The notes under the pieces were generated by a model. It was given only the letters and a program-made list of their open reading frames with translations. It searched no databases and was not told the DNA's origin. From assembly GCF_003388735.1 (NCBI RefSeq), contig NZ_QUBQ01000001.1, positions 62,001 to 126,000 of the forward strand: a DNA stretch of 64,000 bases, written 5' to 3'. A program made the translations under genes and the position numbers. This DNA comes from Paenibacillus paeoniae. Its GTDB lineage: Bacteria; Bacillota; Bacilli; Paenibacillales; Paenibacillaceae. This document shows positions 1 to 9,600 of this stretch, in pieces. Within the stretch, counting starts at the first letter, position 1; every line of letters begins with the position of its first letter.

Positions 1-40
1 TATATTGAAAATAGTTATAGTTGTATGGGGGTAATATTAG

Positions 41-442
41 ATGGAGAATTACGAGGTAGATCCTAAGGAGCGATACGTAACGATTTTTAAAGCGTTATCT
101 GATATGACAAGGCTTAAAATCATGTGGTTACTTTTATCCATGGATTCGAAAATATACGTGTCTGAAATAGTAGATGTATTGGGTGAAAACCAATATAATG
201 TGTCCAAACACTTGAAAATATTAGAACAGGCAGGTTTAATCTTTAAAAAGAGAGAAGGAAGATGGAACTTTTATCACTATATAAATAACTATAATGAATT
301 TGATGCTTTCATTCGCCAAACGGTATTGACCATCCCTCGGGAGCTCATGGCAGAAGAAGCATCTAGATGTGAAAAGCGATTGGATATGCGAGTGGATGAC
401 AAATGCGTTATTGGTTCTGAGAGTGGACAGTTCATTAGATAA
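41..442 (+). CDS. ArsR/SmtB-family winged-helix transcriptional regulator
   Basis: A 133-residue protein that probably acts as a cytoplasmic DNA-binding repressor. The ArsR-type winged helix covers about residues 10-90: an N-terminal helix with FKALSDMTRLKIMWLL, a recognition helix around NQYNVSKHLKILEQAGL, and a wing with KKREGRWNFYHY. The C-terminus has single cysteines (SRCEKR, DDKCVIG). The classical ELCVCDL metal site is absent, so metal sensing is uncertain. The ATG follows a G-rich Shine-Dalgarno (tgggggtaa). A terminator overlaps the stop codon, so the gene is probably transcribed alone or ends an operon that starts outside the window. The ligand is unknown. Confidence 0.85.
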   Translation: MENYEVDPKERYVTIFKALSDMTRLKIMWLLLSMDSKIYVSEIVDVLGENQYNVSKHLKILEQAGLIFKKREGRWNFYHYINNYNEFDAFIRQTVLTIPRELMAEEASRCEKRLDMRVDDKCVIGSESGQFIR

Positions 443-468
443 CACATCTAATGAGCTTTTTTTATTTC
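431..468 (+). terminator. Rho-independent terminator of the ArsR gene
   Basis: CATTAGAT (433-440) pairs with ATCTAATG (446-453) around a 5-nt loop, followed by AGC and a run of seven T. The stem overlaps the last codons and stop of the ArsR gene. The same stem recurs at 3491-3510. Confidence 0.8.
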
Positions 469-501
469 ACCTTAATTCATGGCAATACAAAACACTAGTT
501 G

Positions 502-524
502 TGAGAATCATTTTCAATTATAAT
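502..524 (+). promoter_or_regulatory. Fur box and -10 element upstream of the AraC/lipoprotein gene
   Basis: TGAGAATCATTTTCA (502-516) matches the 7-1-7 Fur consensus TGATAATNATTATCA at 13 of 15 positions. It is followed by a perfect -10 TATAAT at 519-524. No good -35 is visible. Iron repression of the downstream AraC gene is inferred. Confidence 0.6.
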
Positions 525-575
525 GAAGTCAGCCTCTATGGACAGGCAACTTTTTAGTATCAGGAAGTGATTGGT

Positions 576-2531
576 TTGAATTGGAATGAACATCTATTGC
601 TGTGGAACGAAGCCACTGTCAAGCTGCTCGATATTAGATATCAGTCATTGGTACAAGGAGACGAACTACGGGGTTACAAGCTTCCATCCAACGCTTTTCT
701 GTGGGTGACGTATGGACGCGGGCGAGTGATGCTGGACGGAGTTGGTTATGCCGTAGATGGCTTTCATTTGCTTCATGGCGGGAAAGGCATGAGTCTGGAT
801 ATGAGCTCTTCAGGGGATCGCCTCGAATATGCTCTTATTATGTACAAGGCTCTGCTAGCTGTCCCTGGCAACCGATATTTGGATCGGCTGTTGAAACGAA
901 GCAGTCCTTTCCACATTCAATATGGATTCACGCCTCATACTCCTCTTTCCCTTCATTCAAAATTCGAGATCATGGAACAAAGCTGGCGCAAGCTTACGCT
1001 GTTGGACAAGCTGTATGCCAAAGGTGTTTTTTATCAATTTGTCTATGAATTAGTTGGACAGATGGCTGGGCAGGAGCTTGGGGAGATACGAGTTGACCTT
1101 GTGTCCCGAGCTACACGCTACATAGAGACCAGCTATTCGGAAGCTATTACAGTTGAGGGTTTGGCGGAGCAGCTTGGGTGCAGCTCCAGCTATTTGTCAC
1201 GTCTGTTCAAAAAGCAGTTAGGAACAACGCCTAATGAATACTTGATTCGAGTTCGCGTTGAACACGCCAGCAGGCTGTTGACAGAAACGAAGGCATCTCT
1301 GCAACAAATTTCGTTGAGTATAGGCTATTTGGACGTCTACTATTTCAGCCGCATGTTCAAAAAACAAACCGGCGTATCGCCACTGCGCTTTAGATCATGG
1401 GCAGCAGAGGTATCGGTTCAGAAAAGTCCATTTAATCGTTCAGGCCAAGCCATTGTCCCTCGCAAAGGTCACGGCTATAATGATAATGATTCTCATTATG
1501 AAAAAGAGGGAGATTTAACGATGTACAAAGATTTGAAGCTGTCAGTAGGCGCAGTGATGCTGCTCTGCATGACTTTGTTATTCAGTGGTTGCGGAGCTTC
1601 AACAGGTGCCAATGAACCATCCGTTACAGCCGGCTCTCCAGCAACTGTCACACAGGAGCAACAGCAGACCAAGAAGGTTAAGCATATGATGGGGGAAAGC
1701 GAAGTTCCGATCAACCCTCAGCGCATAGCTGTGAACGGGCTTGAAGATATTATGCTGGCGATTGATGCTCCGATGGTTCATGCTCAATCCATGAAGGGAC
1801 AATACTTGTACGATACGCTGCAAGCCAAAAAAGTTCCGTCCGTCTACACGCCAGGCGGTTTAAATTATGAGTCCATTCTCGATTCTAAACCTGATTTGAT
1901 TATCGCTAATCTTTTGCCTTCAGATACAGAATCGTATGAGCAATTAAGCAAGATTGCTCCAACGATCGTCTATGATCGCAGCGACTGGCAGACGTCCATA
2001 GCGGCTATCGGCAAGGCAATTGGCCTCGAAGATAAAGCACAGTCTGTCATTCAAGACTACGAGGAAAAGCTGGGCAAGGCTAAAGAGGCTATTGTGGCAA
2101 AGATAGGGGCAGATCGAACATTAGCTTTTATTCGACCAACGAAGCAAGATGTTCAACTATTTTTCCCGGCATTCTCCTATACTAGCATCGCTTACGAAGA
2201 TTTAGGATTGATACTTGAACCGATGCTGGCCGGTTTGAAGAATAAAGAGGAAGAAGGAACTTGGGGGGTAGAAGCATCGCTTGAGAAACTGCCTGAGTTG
2301 ACAGCGGACTATTTATTTGTCACGGTAGGCGGCTCGTTTGATTCTGAGGATGAAGCACAGGCTGCTTTACAGGAGTTGAATGTAGTGGAAGAGCTGAATG
2401 TATGGAAATCCATTCCTGCCGTTCAACAAGGAAATGTGTACAAGATGTCATCTAGACACTGGATGCTGAACGGACCTACAGCAGACAGTATGAAGATCGA
2501 TGATGTGCTCGCTGCCTTTGATTTGCAATAG
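576..2531 (+). CDS. AraC-family regulator continuous in frame with a siderophore-binding lipoprotein
   Basis: One open frame of about 651 residues. Residues 1-170 resemble the variable sensing part of iron-uptake AraC regulators. Residues 172-275 hold two AraC helix-turn-helix motifs (AEQLGCSSSYLSRLFKKQ and SIGYLDVYYFSRMFKKQTG). About 40 residues later, with no stop, a complete lipoprotein signal peptide begins at residue 316, followed by a FhuD/FeuA-like binding domain. The TTG at 576 is preferred because AGGAAGTGA (562-570) sits at correct spacing; the GTG at 567 would overlap it. The natural products may be two proteins, with the second starting at 1521 behind its own Fur box and ribosome binding site. 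In Btr-type regulators the binding domain is cytoplasmic and lacks a signal peptide, so this arrangement is unusual. A lost stop codon or a sequence error remains possible. Confidence 0.75.
   Translation: MNWNEHLLLWNEATVKLLDIRYQSLVQGDELRGYKLPSNAFLWVTYGRGRVMLDGVGYAVDGFHLLHGGKGMSLDMSSSGDRLEYALIMYKALLAVPGNRYLDRLLKRSSPFHIQYGFTPHTPLSLHSKFEIMEQSWRKLTLLDKLYAKGVFYQFVYELVGQMAGQELGEIRVDLVSRATRYIETSYSEAITVEGLAEQLGCSSSYLSRLFKKQLGTTPNEYLIRVRVEHASRLLTETKASLQQISLSIGYLDVYYFSRMFKKQTGVSPLRFRSWAAEVSVQKSPFNRSGQAIVPRKGHGYNDNDSHYEKEGDLTMYKDLKLSVGAVMLLCMTLLFSGCGASTGANEPSVTAGSPATVTQEQQQTKKVKHMMGESEVPINPQRIAVNGLEDIMLAIDAPMVHAQSMKGQYLYDTLQAKKVPSVYTPGGLNYESILDSKPDLIIANLLPSDTESYEQLSKIAPTIVYDRSDWQTSIAAIGKAIGLEDKAQSVIQDYEEKLGKAKEAIVAKIGADRTLAFIRPTKQDVQLFFPAFSYTSIAYEDLGLILEPMLAGLKNKEEEGTWGVEASLEKLPELTADYLFVTVGGSFDSEDEAQAALQELNVVEELNVWKSIPAVQQGNVYKMSSRHWMLNGPTADSMKIDDVLAAFDLQ
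1481..1500 (+). promoter_or_regulatory. Fur box inside the AraC/lipoprotein reading frame
   Basis: GATAATGATTCTCATTATG (1482-1500) matches the classical 19-bp Fur box at 16 of 19 positions. In the 7-1-7 form (1481-1495) the match is 14 of 15. It lies 20 bp before the internal lipoprotein start at 1521, as expected for an iron-controlled promoter of that gene. Confidence 0.75.
1521..2531 (+). CDS. Iron-siderophore ABC transporter substrate-binding lipoprotein (internal start)
   Basis: Read from its own ATG, this is a 336-residue exported lipoprotein that would capture a ferric siderophore for an ABC importer. The signal peptide is residues 1-23 with lipobox FSGC and Cys24 as the lipidation site. 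A Thr/Gln-rich linker follows, then a class III periplasmic-binding fold (VPINPQRIAVNGLEDIML near the start; SKPDLIIANLLPSDTESYEQL and KIAPTIVYDRSDW in the first lobe). GAGGGAG (1506-1512) lies 8 nt before the ATG and a Fur box lies just upstream. It is in frame with the preceding AraC coding sequence. No permease or ATPase gene is nearby, so it must share one encoded elsewhere. Confidence 0.8.
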   Translation: MYKDLKLSVGAVMLLCMTLLFSGCGASTGANEPSVTAGSPATVTQEQQQTKKVKHMMGESEVPINPQRIAVNGLEDIMLAIDAPMVHAQSMKGQYLYDTLQAKKVPSVYTPGGLNYESILDSKPDLIIANLLPSDTESYEQLSKIAPTIVYDRSDWQTSIAAIGKAIGLEDKAQSVIQDYEEKLGKAKEAIVAKIGADRTLAFIRPTKQDVQLFFPAFSYTSIAYEDLGLILEPMLAGLKNKEEEGTWGVEASLEKLPELTADYLFVTVGGSFDSEDEAQAALQELNVVEELNVWKSIPAVQQGNVYKMSSRHWMLNGPTADSMKIDDVLAAFDLQ

Positions 2532-2542
2532 ATCATAGTATT

Positions 2543-2574
2543 GAGGGGGAGGCGATCATGCTTCCCCTTTTTTA
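2543..2574 (+). terminator. Terminator after the lipoprotein gene
   Basis: GGGGAGGC and GCTTCCCC form an 8-bp stem with one G-T pair around GATCAT, followed by six T. It lies 12 bp after the stop codon at 2531. Confidence 0.75.
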
Positions 2575-2702
2575 GTGCTGATCTACACCAACTATTTGCA
2601 CAAGGAAGCGCAATAAGGCATCTAAGTTTAGTTCGTGATGGAGATGATATATAATTGAACAAAAAATGATGTAGAAAATTAACGTAACAGGAGTGACTAC
2701 AC

Positions 2703-3248
2703 ATGCTTCAGCTTAATATAACCCGCATTAACCCGAACGTGACAGCGAGGCTCGCTTTCGAAGCGGACGAGTCTCACATTTGTGAACTCATGTTATCTGT
2801 TGCAAGTTGGCTGCGCAGTAAAGGCTCCGGACAATGGGGGAAATTACTTGACGGTCATGACGATCATGACCTCAATGGAGCGATAAAACGTGGTGAAGTG
2901 GTCTTGTTTATTGCTGATGATGTGCAAGATCTGGCAGGAGCTATCATTCTCCAGCAGCAACCCAGTGAATGGGATAGAAGGTTGTGGGGAATGGAGCTCA
3001 AAGACACAGCAGTTTATCTTCACCGTCTTACCGTTAATCGACGTTATGCAGGACAGGGGCTTGGCAAAGATATTATGGACTGGGTAGAGTCAGGCATGGG
3101 GTATGCCAATAAGGACCGAATTAGGTTGGACTGTTTTGCCAGCAGTGATAAGTTGAATGCGTTTTATACGGAGTGCGGGTATGCCTATCGCGGGGAGACA
3201 AACGGCTATAGCCTGTACGAAAAAATGCTCACATCCCGGAGCGAATAG
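2703..3248 (+). CDS. GNAT-family N-acetyltransferase
   Basis: A 181-residue cytoplasmic acyl-CoA-dependent acetyltransferase of unknown substrate. The GNAT core is visible: strand 4 (AVYLHRLTVNRRY, about residues 101-113), the acetyl-CoA pyrophosphate loop YAGQGLGKDIMDW matching the Q/RxxGxG/A pattern, and a C-terminal NAFYTECGYAYRGE that resembles the usual NxxFYxxxGF motif. A good ribosome binding site (aacaggagtgac) precedes the ATG. It stands alone between a terminator and a decayed gene. Confidence 0.85.
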   Translation: MLQLNITRINPNVTARLAFEADESHICELMLSVASWLRSKGSGQWGKLLDGHDDHDLNGAIKRGEVVLFIADDVQDLAGAIILQQQPSEWDRRLWGMELKDTAVYLHRLTVNRRYAGQGLGKDIMDWVESGMGYANKDRIRLDCFASSDKLNAFYTECGYAYRGETNGYSLYEKMLTSRSE

Positions 3249-3281
3249 AAACCATCATAAAGAGAGATCAGGAGTCTTGAC

Positions 3282-3458
3282 TTGAAAATATTCGTTGGTG
3301 GTGCAACCGGGGTAATTGGCCGTTCCCTGCTTCCTAAGTTAGTGAAAGCAGGTTAAGAAGTGATAGGAATGACTCGCACCCCTGAGCAGGGGCAGGTTAT
3401 TCAAGCGTTAGGAGCAAAGGCTGTCGCCCTTGCCGCGCAAAACAAAGCTTTAGAATAA
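3282..3458 (+). pseudogene. Remnant of an NAD(P)-dependent epimerase/dehydratase-type Rossmann protein
   Basis: A TTG start with AGGAG upstream opens a frame reading LKIFVGGATGVIGRSLLPKL, the typical N-terminal GATGxIG dinucleotide-binding motif of extended SDR/NmrA-like proteins. The frame hits TAA at 3354-3356, where relatives usually have His in a KAGHEV-like segment. It continues as EVIGMTRTPEQGQVIQALGAKAVA and stops for good at 3456-3458. Only about 58 codons remain, so the gene has both an internal stop and a 3' truncation. Confidence 0.8.
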
Positions 3459-3488
3459 CTCTAATAAGGGTAGCTTTCTTAACTGTGG

Positions 3489-3526
3489 TTCATTAGATGG
3501 TAATCTAATGAGCCTTTTTATTTTTG
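3489..3526 (+). terminator. Terminator with the same stem as the one at 431-468
   Basis: CATTAGAT (3491-3498) and ATCTAATG (3503-3510) around a 4-nt loop, then AGCC and a T-rich tail. The flanking GTTCATTAGAT and ATCTAATGAGC are identical to those at 431-456, so the block 454-3488 lies between two related terminators. Confidence 0.75.
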
Positions 3527-3566
3527 AGCATTTTATTTCAAATTTCCCACGTCACTTTACTCGTAT

Positions 3567-3594
3567 TTGACTGAAGATAGATAGATTGTAATAT
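3567..3594 (+). promoter_or_regulatory. Candidate sigma-A promoter for the SLH surface protein
   Basis: TTGACT (3567-3572), a 16-bp spacer and TAATAT (3589-3594), lying 67 bp before the start codon. GATTGT and ACAATC form a small inverted repeat in the predicted 5' leader. Confidence 0.45.
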
Positions 3595-3660
3595 GGAGCG
3601 ATTGAATGATAGATTGTCGCAGCCACAATCGCTTTAGAACATCATGAAAGGAAAAGGGTA

Positions 3661-6600
3661 ATGAACGGAGTAAAGTTGCTTCAACAGTGGAAGAGAGTTG
3701 TCCGAAGAAGCGCATTGGTGCTTTTGGGACTGACCGTCATGCTTTCCGTCATGCCGGGGATGCAGGCTTATGCTAATTCAGGGTTTGCGGGAGGTGACGG
3801 TTCGGAAGAAACGCCATATTTAATTGCGGACGAGGAGCAATTCAACAGGGTGCGGGATGATCCGTGGGATCATTACAAGCTGATTGCAGATATTGATTTA
3901 TCGGCTTACAGGGCATCCGATGGAGGCAGAGGGTGGGCTCCTATTGCGGCGTTTTACGGAATGCTTGACGGAGATGGGCATACCATTACGGGGTTGTCCA
4001 TTCAGCGGGACGATACCGAAAATGTTGGCTTGTTTGGAACGATTTATTCTGCGAAGATTGCAAATCTCAACATTTTGCAGGCTAACGTTGAAGGAGCCTC
4101 TCGTACAGGTATTGTTGTCGGTACGGCCGCAAACGCTGTTTTGGACAACGTTTATGTATCAGGAAGTGTAACGGGTGAAGGCCATGTCGGCGGATTAGTG
4201 GGAGAACTGCAAACCACCTCGGCTCGGCAGGTTGGCTCTTCGGCGCATGTTCATGCCAGCAGCAATAACATTGGCGGATTATTCGGCTACGTTATCCTTA
4301 TGGGTCAAGAAATCAACGGATGCTATGCAGAAGGAGACGTCGAATCGACGGGGGACAGTGTTGGAGGACTTGTCGGAATGATGTCAGGCGGAGTCATCAA
4401 ACAATGCTATGCAACCGGAAATGTGAGCGGATCGGCCTCGGTAGGCGGTCTGATTGGATGGGGAGCTTCAAGCTATACGCCTCCAGCCACCATCCATGAA
4501 GTAGTGGTTGAGGACAGTTTCGCGCTCGGTTCGGTAAGCGGCGGGAACGTTGTTGGCGGGTTGATTGGATCCACGCGAGAAATCACGATAACCAATAGCT
4601 ATGCGGCAGGAGCCGTACATTCTTCGGGTTTTAAAGGAGGCTTCGCCGGATACAGTCATGATTCTACGGTTGCAGGATCGTTCTGGAACGTAGACTCTTC
4701 TCGCACTTCTTACGGTTATGGCTGGAACTCGCATGATCCCGGAGTGATAGGCTTAACGACAGAAGATATGCTCAAGCAGTCCAAATATGCCGGCTGGAAT
4801 TTCAGTGGAACTTGGGCGATGACTGAAGACAGCAGCTACCCTTATCTGCGCCACAAAGCACCGCTGTGGCTGACCAATTTGTCAGTCATCCCGGATGCGG
4901 GCACGACCGGCTCGCTCACACCTTCATTCAAGTCTGCTGCTCGCCAGTACCAGATAAGTGTAACGAATGAAGCCGCTTCTGCAACGATTGACGCGAGCGC
5001 GGCAGATTCGGGAGCAATTGTGACTACGGTCGGCGGCGAGGCGCTGTCTCCCGGAATTCAAACGGCGATCGTTACAGTAGCAGATTCATCAGGAATCAGA
5101 GCATCGCAAGTGTATCAAATCACTATTAACAAGCTGTCCTCGTCGAATATTTCATCTGATGCAACCTTAGCTGAGATTAAGGCAGATGGTGTAGCGATTC
5201 CGAATTTTGACAGTGGCACGATGTCTTATTCCATTACTGTTGGCTGCGATCTGGAGAATGTGAATATTACAGCAGTTACCACTGATTCCGGTGCCAGCTA
5301 TACGGTGAGTGGGAATGATGATCTGCAGCCAGGCAGCAATACGGTAACCATAAGAGTTACAGCTTCCGACGGTACGATTAAAACATACACGCTGGAAATC
5401 ATTCGCAGCAAGTTTGCCGGAGGTGAGGGAACGGCGGCATCTCCGTATCTGGTGGCAACTCCTGAACAGTTCAATGCGATCCGTGATTCAGATGCTTACC
5501 AGAAAGAGTTCCGTCTTGTAGCAGACATCGATTTGTCTGCTTACGCATCTGCAAATGGCGGTCAAGGCTGGGAGCCTATCTACCTAGAAGGGGTATTGTA
5601 CGGAGACGGACATCGTATTACCGGGCTGACAATCAATCGGCCGAATGAGGATAACGTCGGACTGTTCAATTATATTTATCTTGGCAAAGTGTATGATCTG
5701 GAGATCGTTCAGGCATCGGTCAAAGGACGGGACAAGGTAGGCATATTGACTGGCTGGCATAGCAGCGCCACTTCCAAAAACGTGCATGTATCCGGTCAGG
5801 TAACGGGGCGGCATGATGTCGGCGGATTGACCGGCTATAACACAGGAAGCATTCAATCAAGTGCTTCCGTGGCCGACGTTGCAGGCAGCGGCAATGCAGC
5901 AGGAGGACTAGTCGGTCAGAATTTAAGCGGAGTAGTGAATCAGAGCTATGCGACAGGTACGGTTCGCAGCAATAGCCAAGCTGGCGGCTTAATTGGATAC
6001 AATAACAACGGCACAGTCTCCAACAGCTTTGCTACTGGAGAGGTAACAGCGATCAGCACTGCCGGTTCCGCAGGCGGATTGATCGGGCAGAACAGAAGCG
6101 GGACACACACTAACAATTACGCAGTTGGAAAGGTTGTTGGCGGCACTGCAACGGGCGGCTTGATAGGCGCTCGGGGCACGAGCGGCTCTGCCGGAACGTT
6201 CAGCAACAATTATTGGAATACGACGACATCCGGGCGGAGCAACGGAACGGGATCAGGAGCGGCTACTGGTCTTACAGGTCGTACCAATGAAGAGATGAAG
6301 GCCAGAACCAGCTTTGCCGCCGCATGGAACTTCATCGATACATGGAACATCATCAACGGCACAACGACGCCTTACTTGCGCAGCGCGCCGCTGCCGATCT
6401 GGCTGACAGGCTTAACGGTCACTACGGGTACGGGTGATCCGGTTTCCGTTACGCCCGTTGCTGACAACCTGACTTCAGCTTATCAAGCAGTGGTGTCAGC
6501 TAATGTGAACAGTGTAACGGTATCGGGAACGACATTGGACTCTTCCAACGTCATCACAGTGAACGGCGGTTCGGCATTGGTTACAGGAGACAACACCATT

Positions 6601-9600
6601 ACGGTGAAAGCAACAGCAGCCAATGGACTGGACAGTAGAACATACACATTGATTGTGAAACGTGCGGATGCTTCCGTTACAGGCTTAAACGGGTTAACGT
6701 TGTCAGCGGGAACGTTAAGTCCTGTCTTTGACCAAGCGACAACTGCCTACAATGTGAGCGTCCCATACGGAACCGCCGCCTTGAATGTGACTCCGACCGC
6801 TACTTATTCGGGTTCCACCATCAAGGTTAACGGAGCATCGGTGACTAGCGGTCAGCCAAGCGGCAACATTGCGCTCGCGGCAGGAGAGAATACAACTGTT
6901 AATGTAGCGGTAACTTCTCAGGACGGATCGAATACGAAGGTATACGCCATTACAGTGACGCGAGGGGCGGCAAGCGCAAATGCCAATCTGAGCGCGATGA
7001 CTATCAGCGCAGGGACGCTGACACCGGGATTCTCGGCAGCAACTACTGCCTATACGGCAAGTGTCAACAATGGAACGGCTTCTATGACCGTAAGACCGAC
7101 AGTGGCTGACTCATCGGCTACAGTAGAGGTTCAAGTCAATAATGGAACGCCAGTTGCCGTTAGCAGCGGACAGAATAGCCCGTCTCTGGGCTTGAATGTC
7201 GGCAGCAATACGATTGTCGTCACGGTGACGGCTCAGAATGGCTCGACCAAGGAGTATCGCATCACCGTAACGAGAGCGGCAAGCGCTGAGGCAGGACTGA
7301 GCGGCTTGTCACTGTCAGCAGGAACGTTATCCCCAAGTTTTAACAGCAACACCAACCAATACTCGTCGTCCGTAGACAACGGCGTCTCCAACATTACGGT
7401 TAAACCGGTTGCGATGCATACCGGCGCCACGATAACGGCGAGTGTCAATGACGGAACACCTGTATCCGTATCCAGTGACCAGTTCAGCAATGGGCTGCCA
7501 TTGAATACCGGTGTCAACAAGATTGAATTGCTGGTAACGGCGCAGGATGGGACAACAACAAGAACCTATACGATTAACGTTACTCGAGCCAAAAGCTCAG
7601 AACGTGATCTAACGGCGTTCAGCTTCCAGGGACTGACACCGGCCGTGACCGGAACCATCGATGGAACGGACATCAGCCTGAATGTTCCGTACGGGACCAA
7701 TCGTTCCGCTCTGATTGCAAGCTTTACTCACTCGGAGCAAGCGACAGTTACGGTAGGTGCAGCCGTACAAATAAGTGGAACAACGCCAAATAACTTCAAT
7801 ACACCGGTTATTTACACGGTTACTGCAGAAGACGGTTCCACGAAGGCCTATACGGTGACCGTTCATGTTGGTCCGAGCAGCGAGAAGGCTATTACCGCAT
7901 ACAGCCTTGCAGAGCAAACCGACGCTGCCGTCATTGATTCTGCTGCGCATACGGTATCCATTAACGTCGCAAGCGGTACGGATTTGAGGGGCCTGATTAC
8001 AACATTCTCATTATCCGAAGACGCTTCGGCAAAGGTAGGGACTGCTAATCAGTCAAGCGGAGTTACAGCCAATGACTTTACGAATCCGGTTATTTATACG
8101 GTCACAGCTGCTGACGGCAGCGTACAAAGCTGGACCGTACATGTTCAAGTAGCGACTCCAGCGGCGCCAGTTGACCTGTCTCATAGCGGCGTGTCATCGA
8201 CCGGTTGGCTTCAGACGTGGTCGACGGCAGCGGGAGCTACAGGATATAACATCTACGTGGATGGCACGAAAGTAAATGCATCGCTGATTGCCGGTACGAG
8301 CTATCAGTTGACAGGGCTTGCTTCCGGAACAGGCTACACGGTGAAGGTGACAGCAGTTAACGATTCAGGCGAAGGTGAAGCGTCCACTGCATACAGTGTG
8401 ACGACAATTACAGAAGCGCCAACAAACCTGTCCCATAGCGAAGTCACCTCAACCGGTTGGCTGCAGAGCTGGGCCGCGGTAGAGGGAGCTGAAGGTTACA
8501 ATATCTATGTGGATGGCATAAAGCTGAACACATCACCGACTACTGAAACGAGTTATGAGGTTAAGGATCGTACGCCCGGAACAACTTACAACTTGCAGGT
8601 GACAGCGGTCAACGATGCGGGCGAAAGCCTGACGTCAGACGCCTACCACGTGACGACGATACCGGCAGCTCCAACGGGTCTTGCCCACAGCGGCATGACA
8701 TCAACCGGTTGGAAGCAGTCATGGTCTCACGTAACGGGAGCCACAGGTTATCATGTGTATGTGGATGGCAACAAAATGAACGTATCACTGATCACGGACA
8801 ACGATTTCCAGGTAACAGGGCGACGTGCCAGCACCACTTATTCCGTAAAGGTGACAGCGGTTAATGGAGCGGGTGAAAGTGTGGTATCTGACGCGTACAG
8901 CGTGACGACAAGTGCCGCTTCTGCACCTGATTCGTCCACAGGTACGGATAACGATCCTATCCAGGTAAATACGACGGATGGAAAGTTGACACTATATCCA
9001 GGAGAAGCCGGCTCAACGAGACTTGGTGACGAAATCATCATCATCGTTCCTCAAGGCGCATGGACACAAAAGCTGGAGCTTACCGTGGAAAAAGTGCTTC
9101 ATACGGCAAGTCTTATCCACCATAATGAGAAGCTTGCCAGTCCGGTTTTTGAAGTGACGAAAAACGTATCGGAGAACTTGAAGAAGCCGGTCACAGTCAT
9201 TATCCAATTGAATCCGGAAGCCTTAAAGAGGGATCAAGCATTAGCCTTGCACTACTACGACGAGCAAAATAAACGTTGGGTAGAAATAGGCGGCAAGGTG
9301 GAAGGCGATACGCTTAAGGCAGAGGTCTATCATTTTGGAAAATTTGCTGTATTGGCCAAACATCAACAAGACGAGGAACCTTTAAGCTCATTCATAGACA
9401 TTGCTGGTCATTGGGCAGAAGCAAGCATCAAGAAAGCGGTAATGAATAGAATGGTCAAAGGGTTCCCGGACGGAACATTTAAACCCAATGCTTTCGTTAC
9501 ACGGGCAGAATTCGCCGTCATGTTAATGAACGCACTTATGCCTCAAGGGGAAGGCGCTCCGCTAAGTTTCACCGATAAGGAACAGATCGGTGCATGGGCG

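Noticed and set aside
567-575. GTG at 567 as start of the AraC/lipoprotein gene
   Set aside because: It falls within the Shine-Dalgarno AGGAAGTGA (562-570); TTG at 576 has correct spacing.
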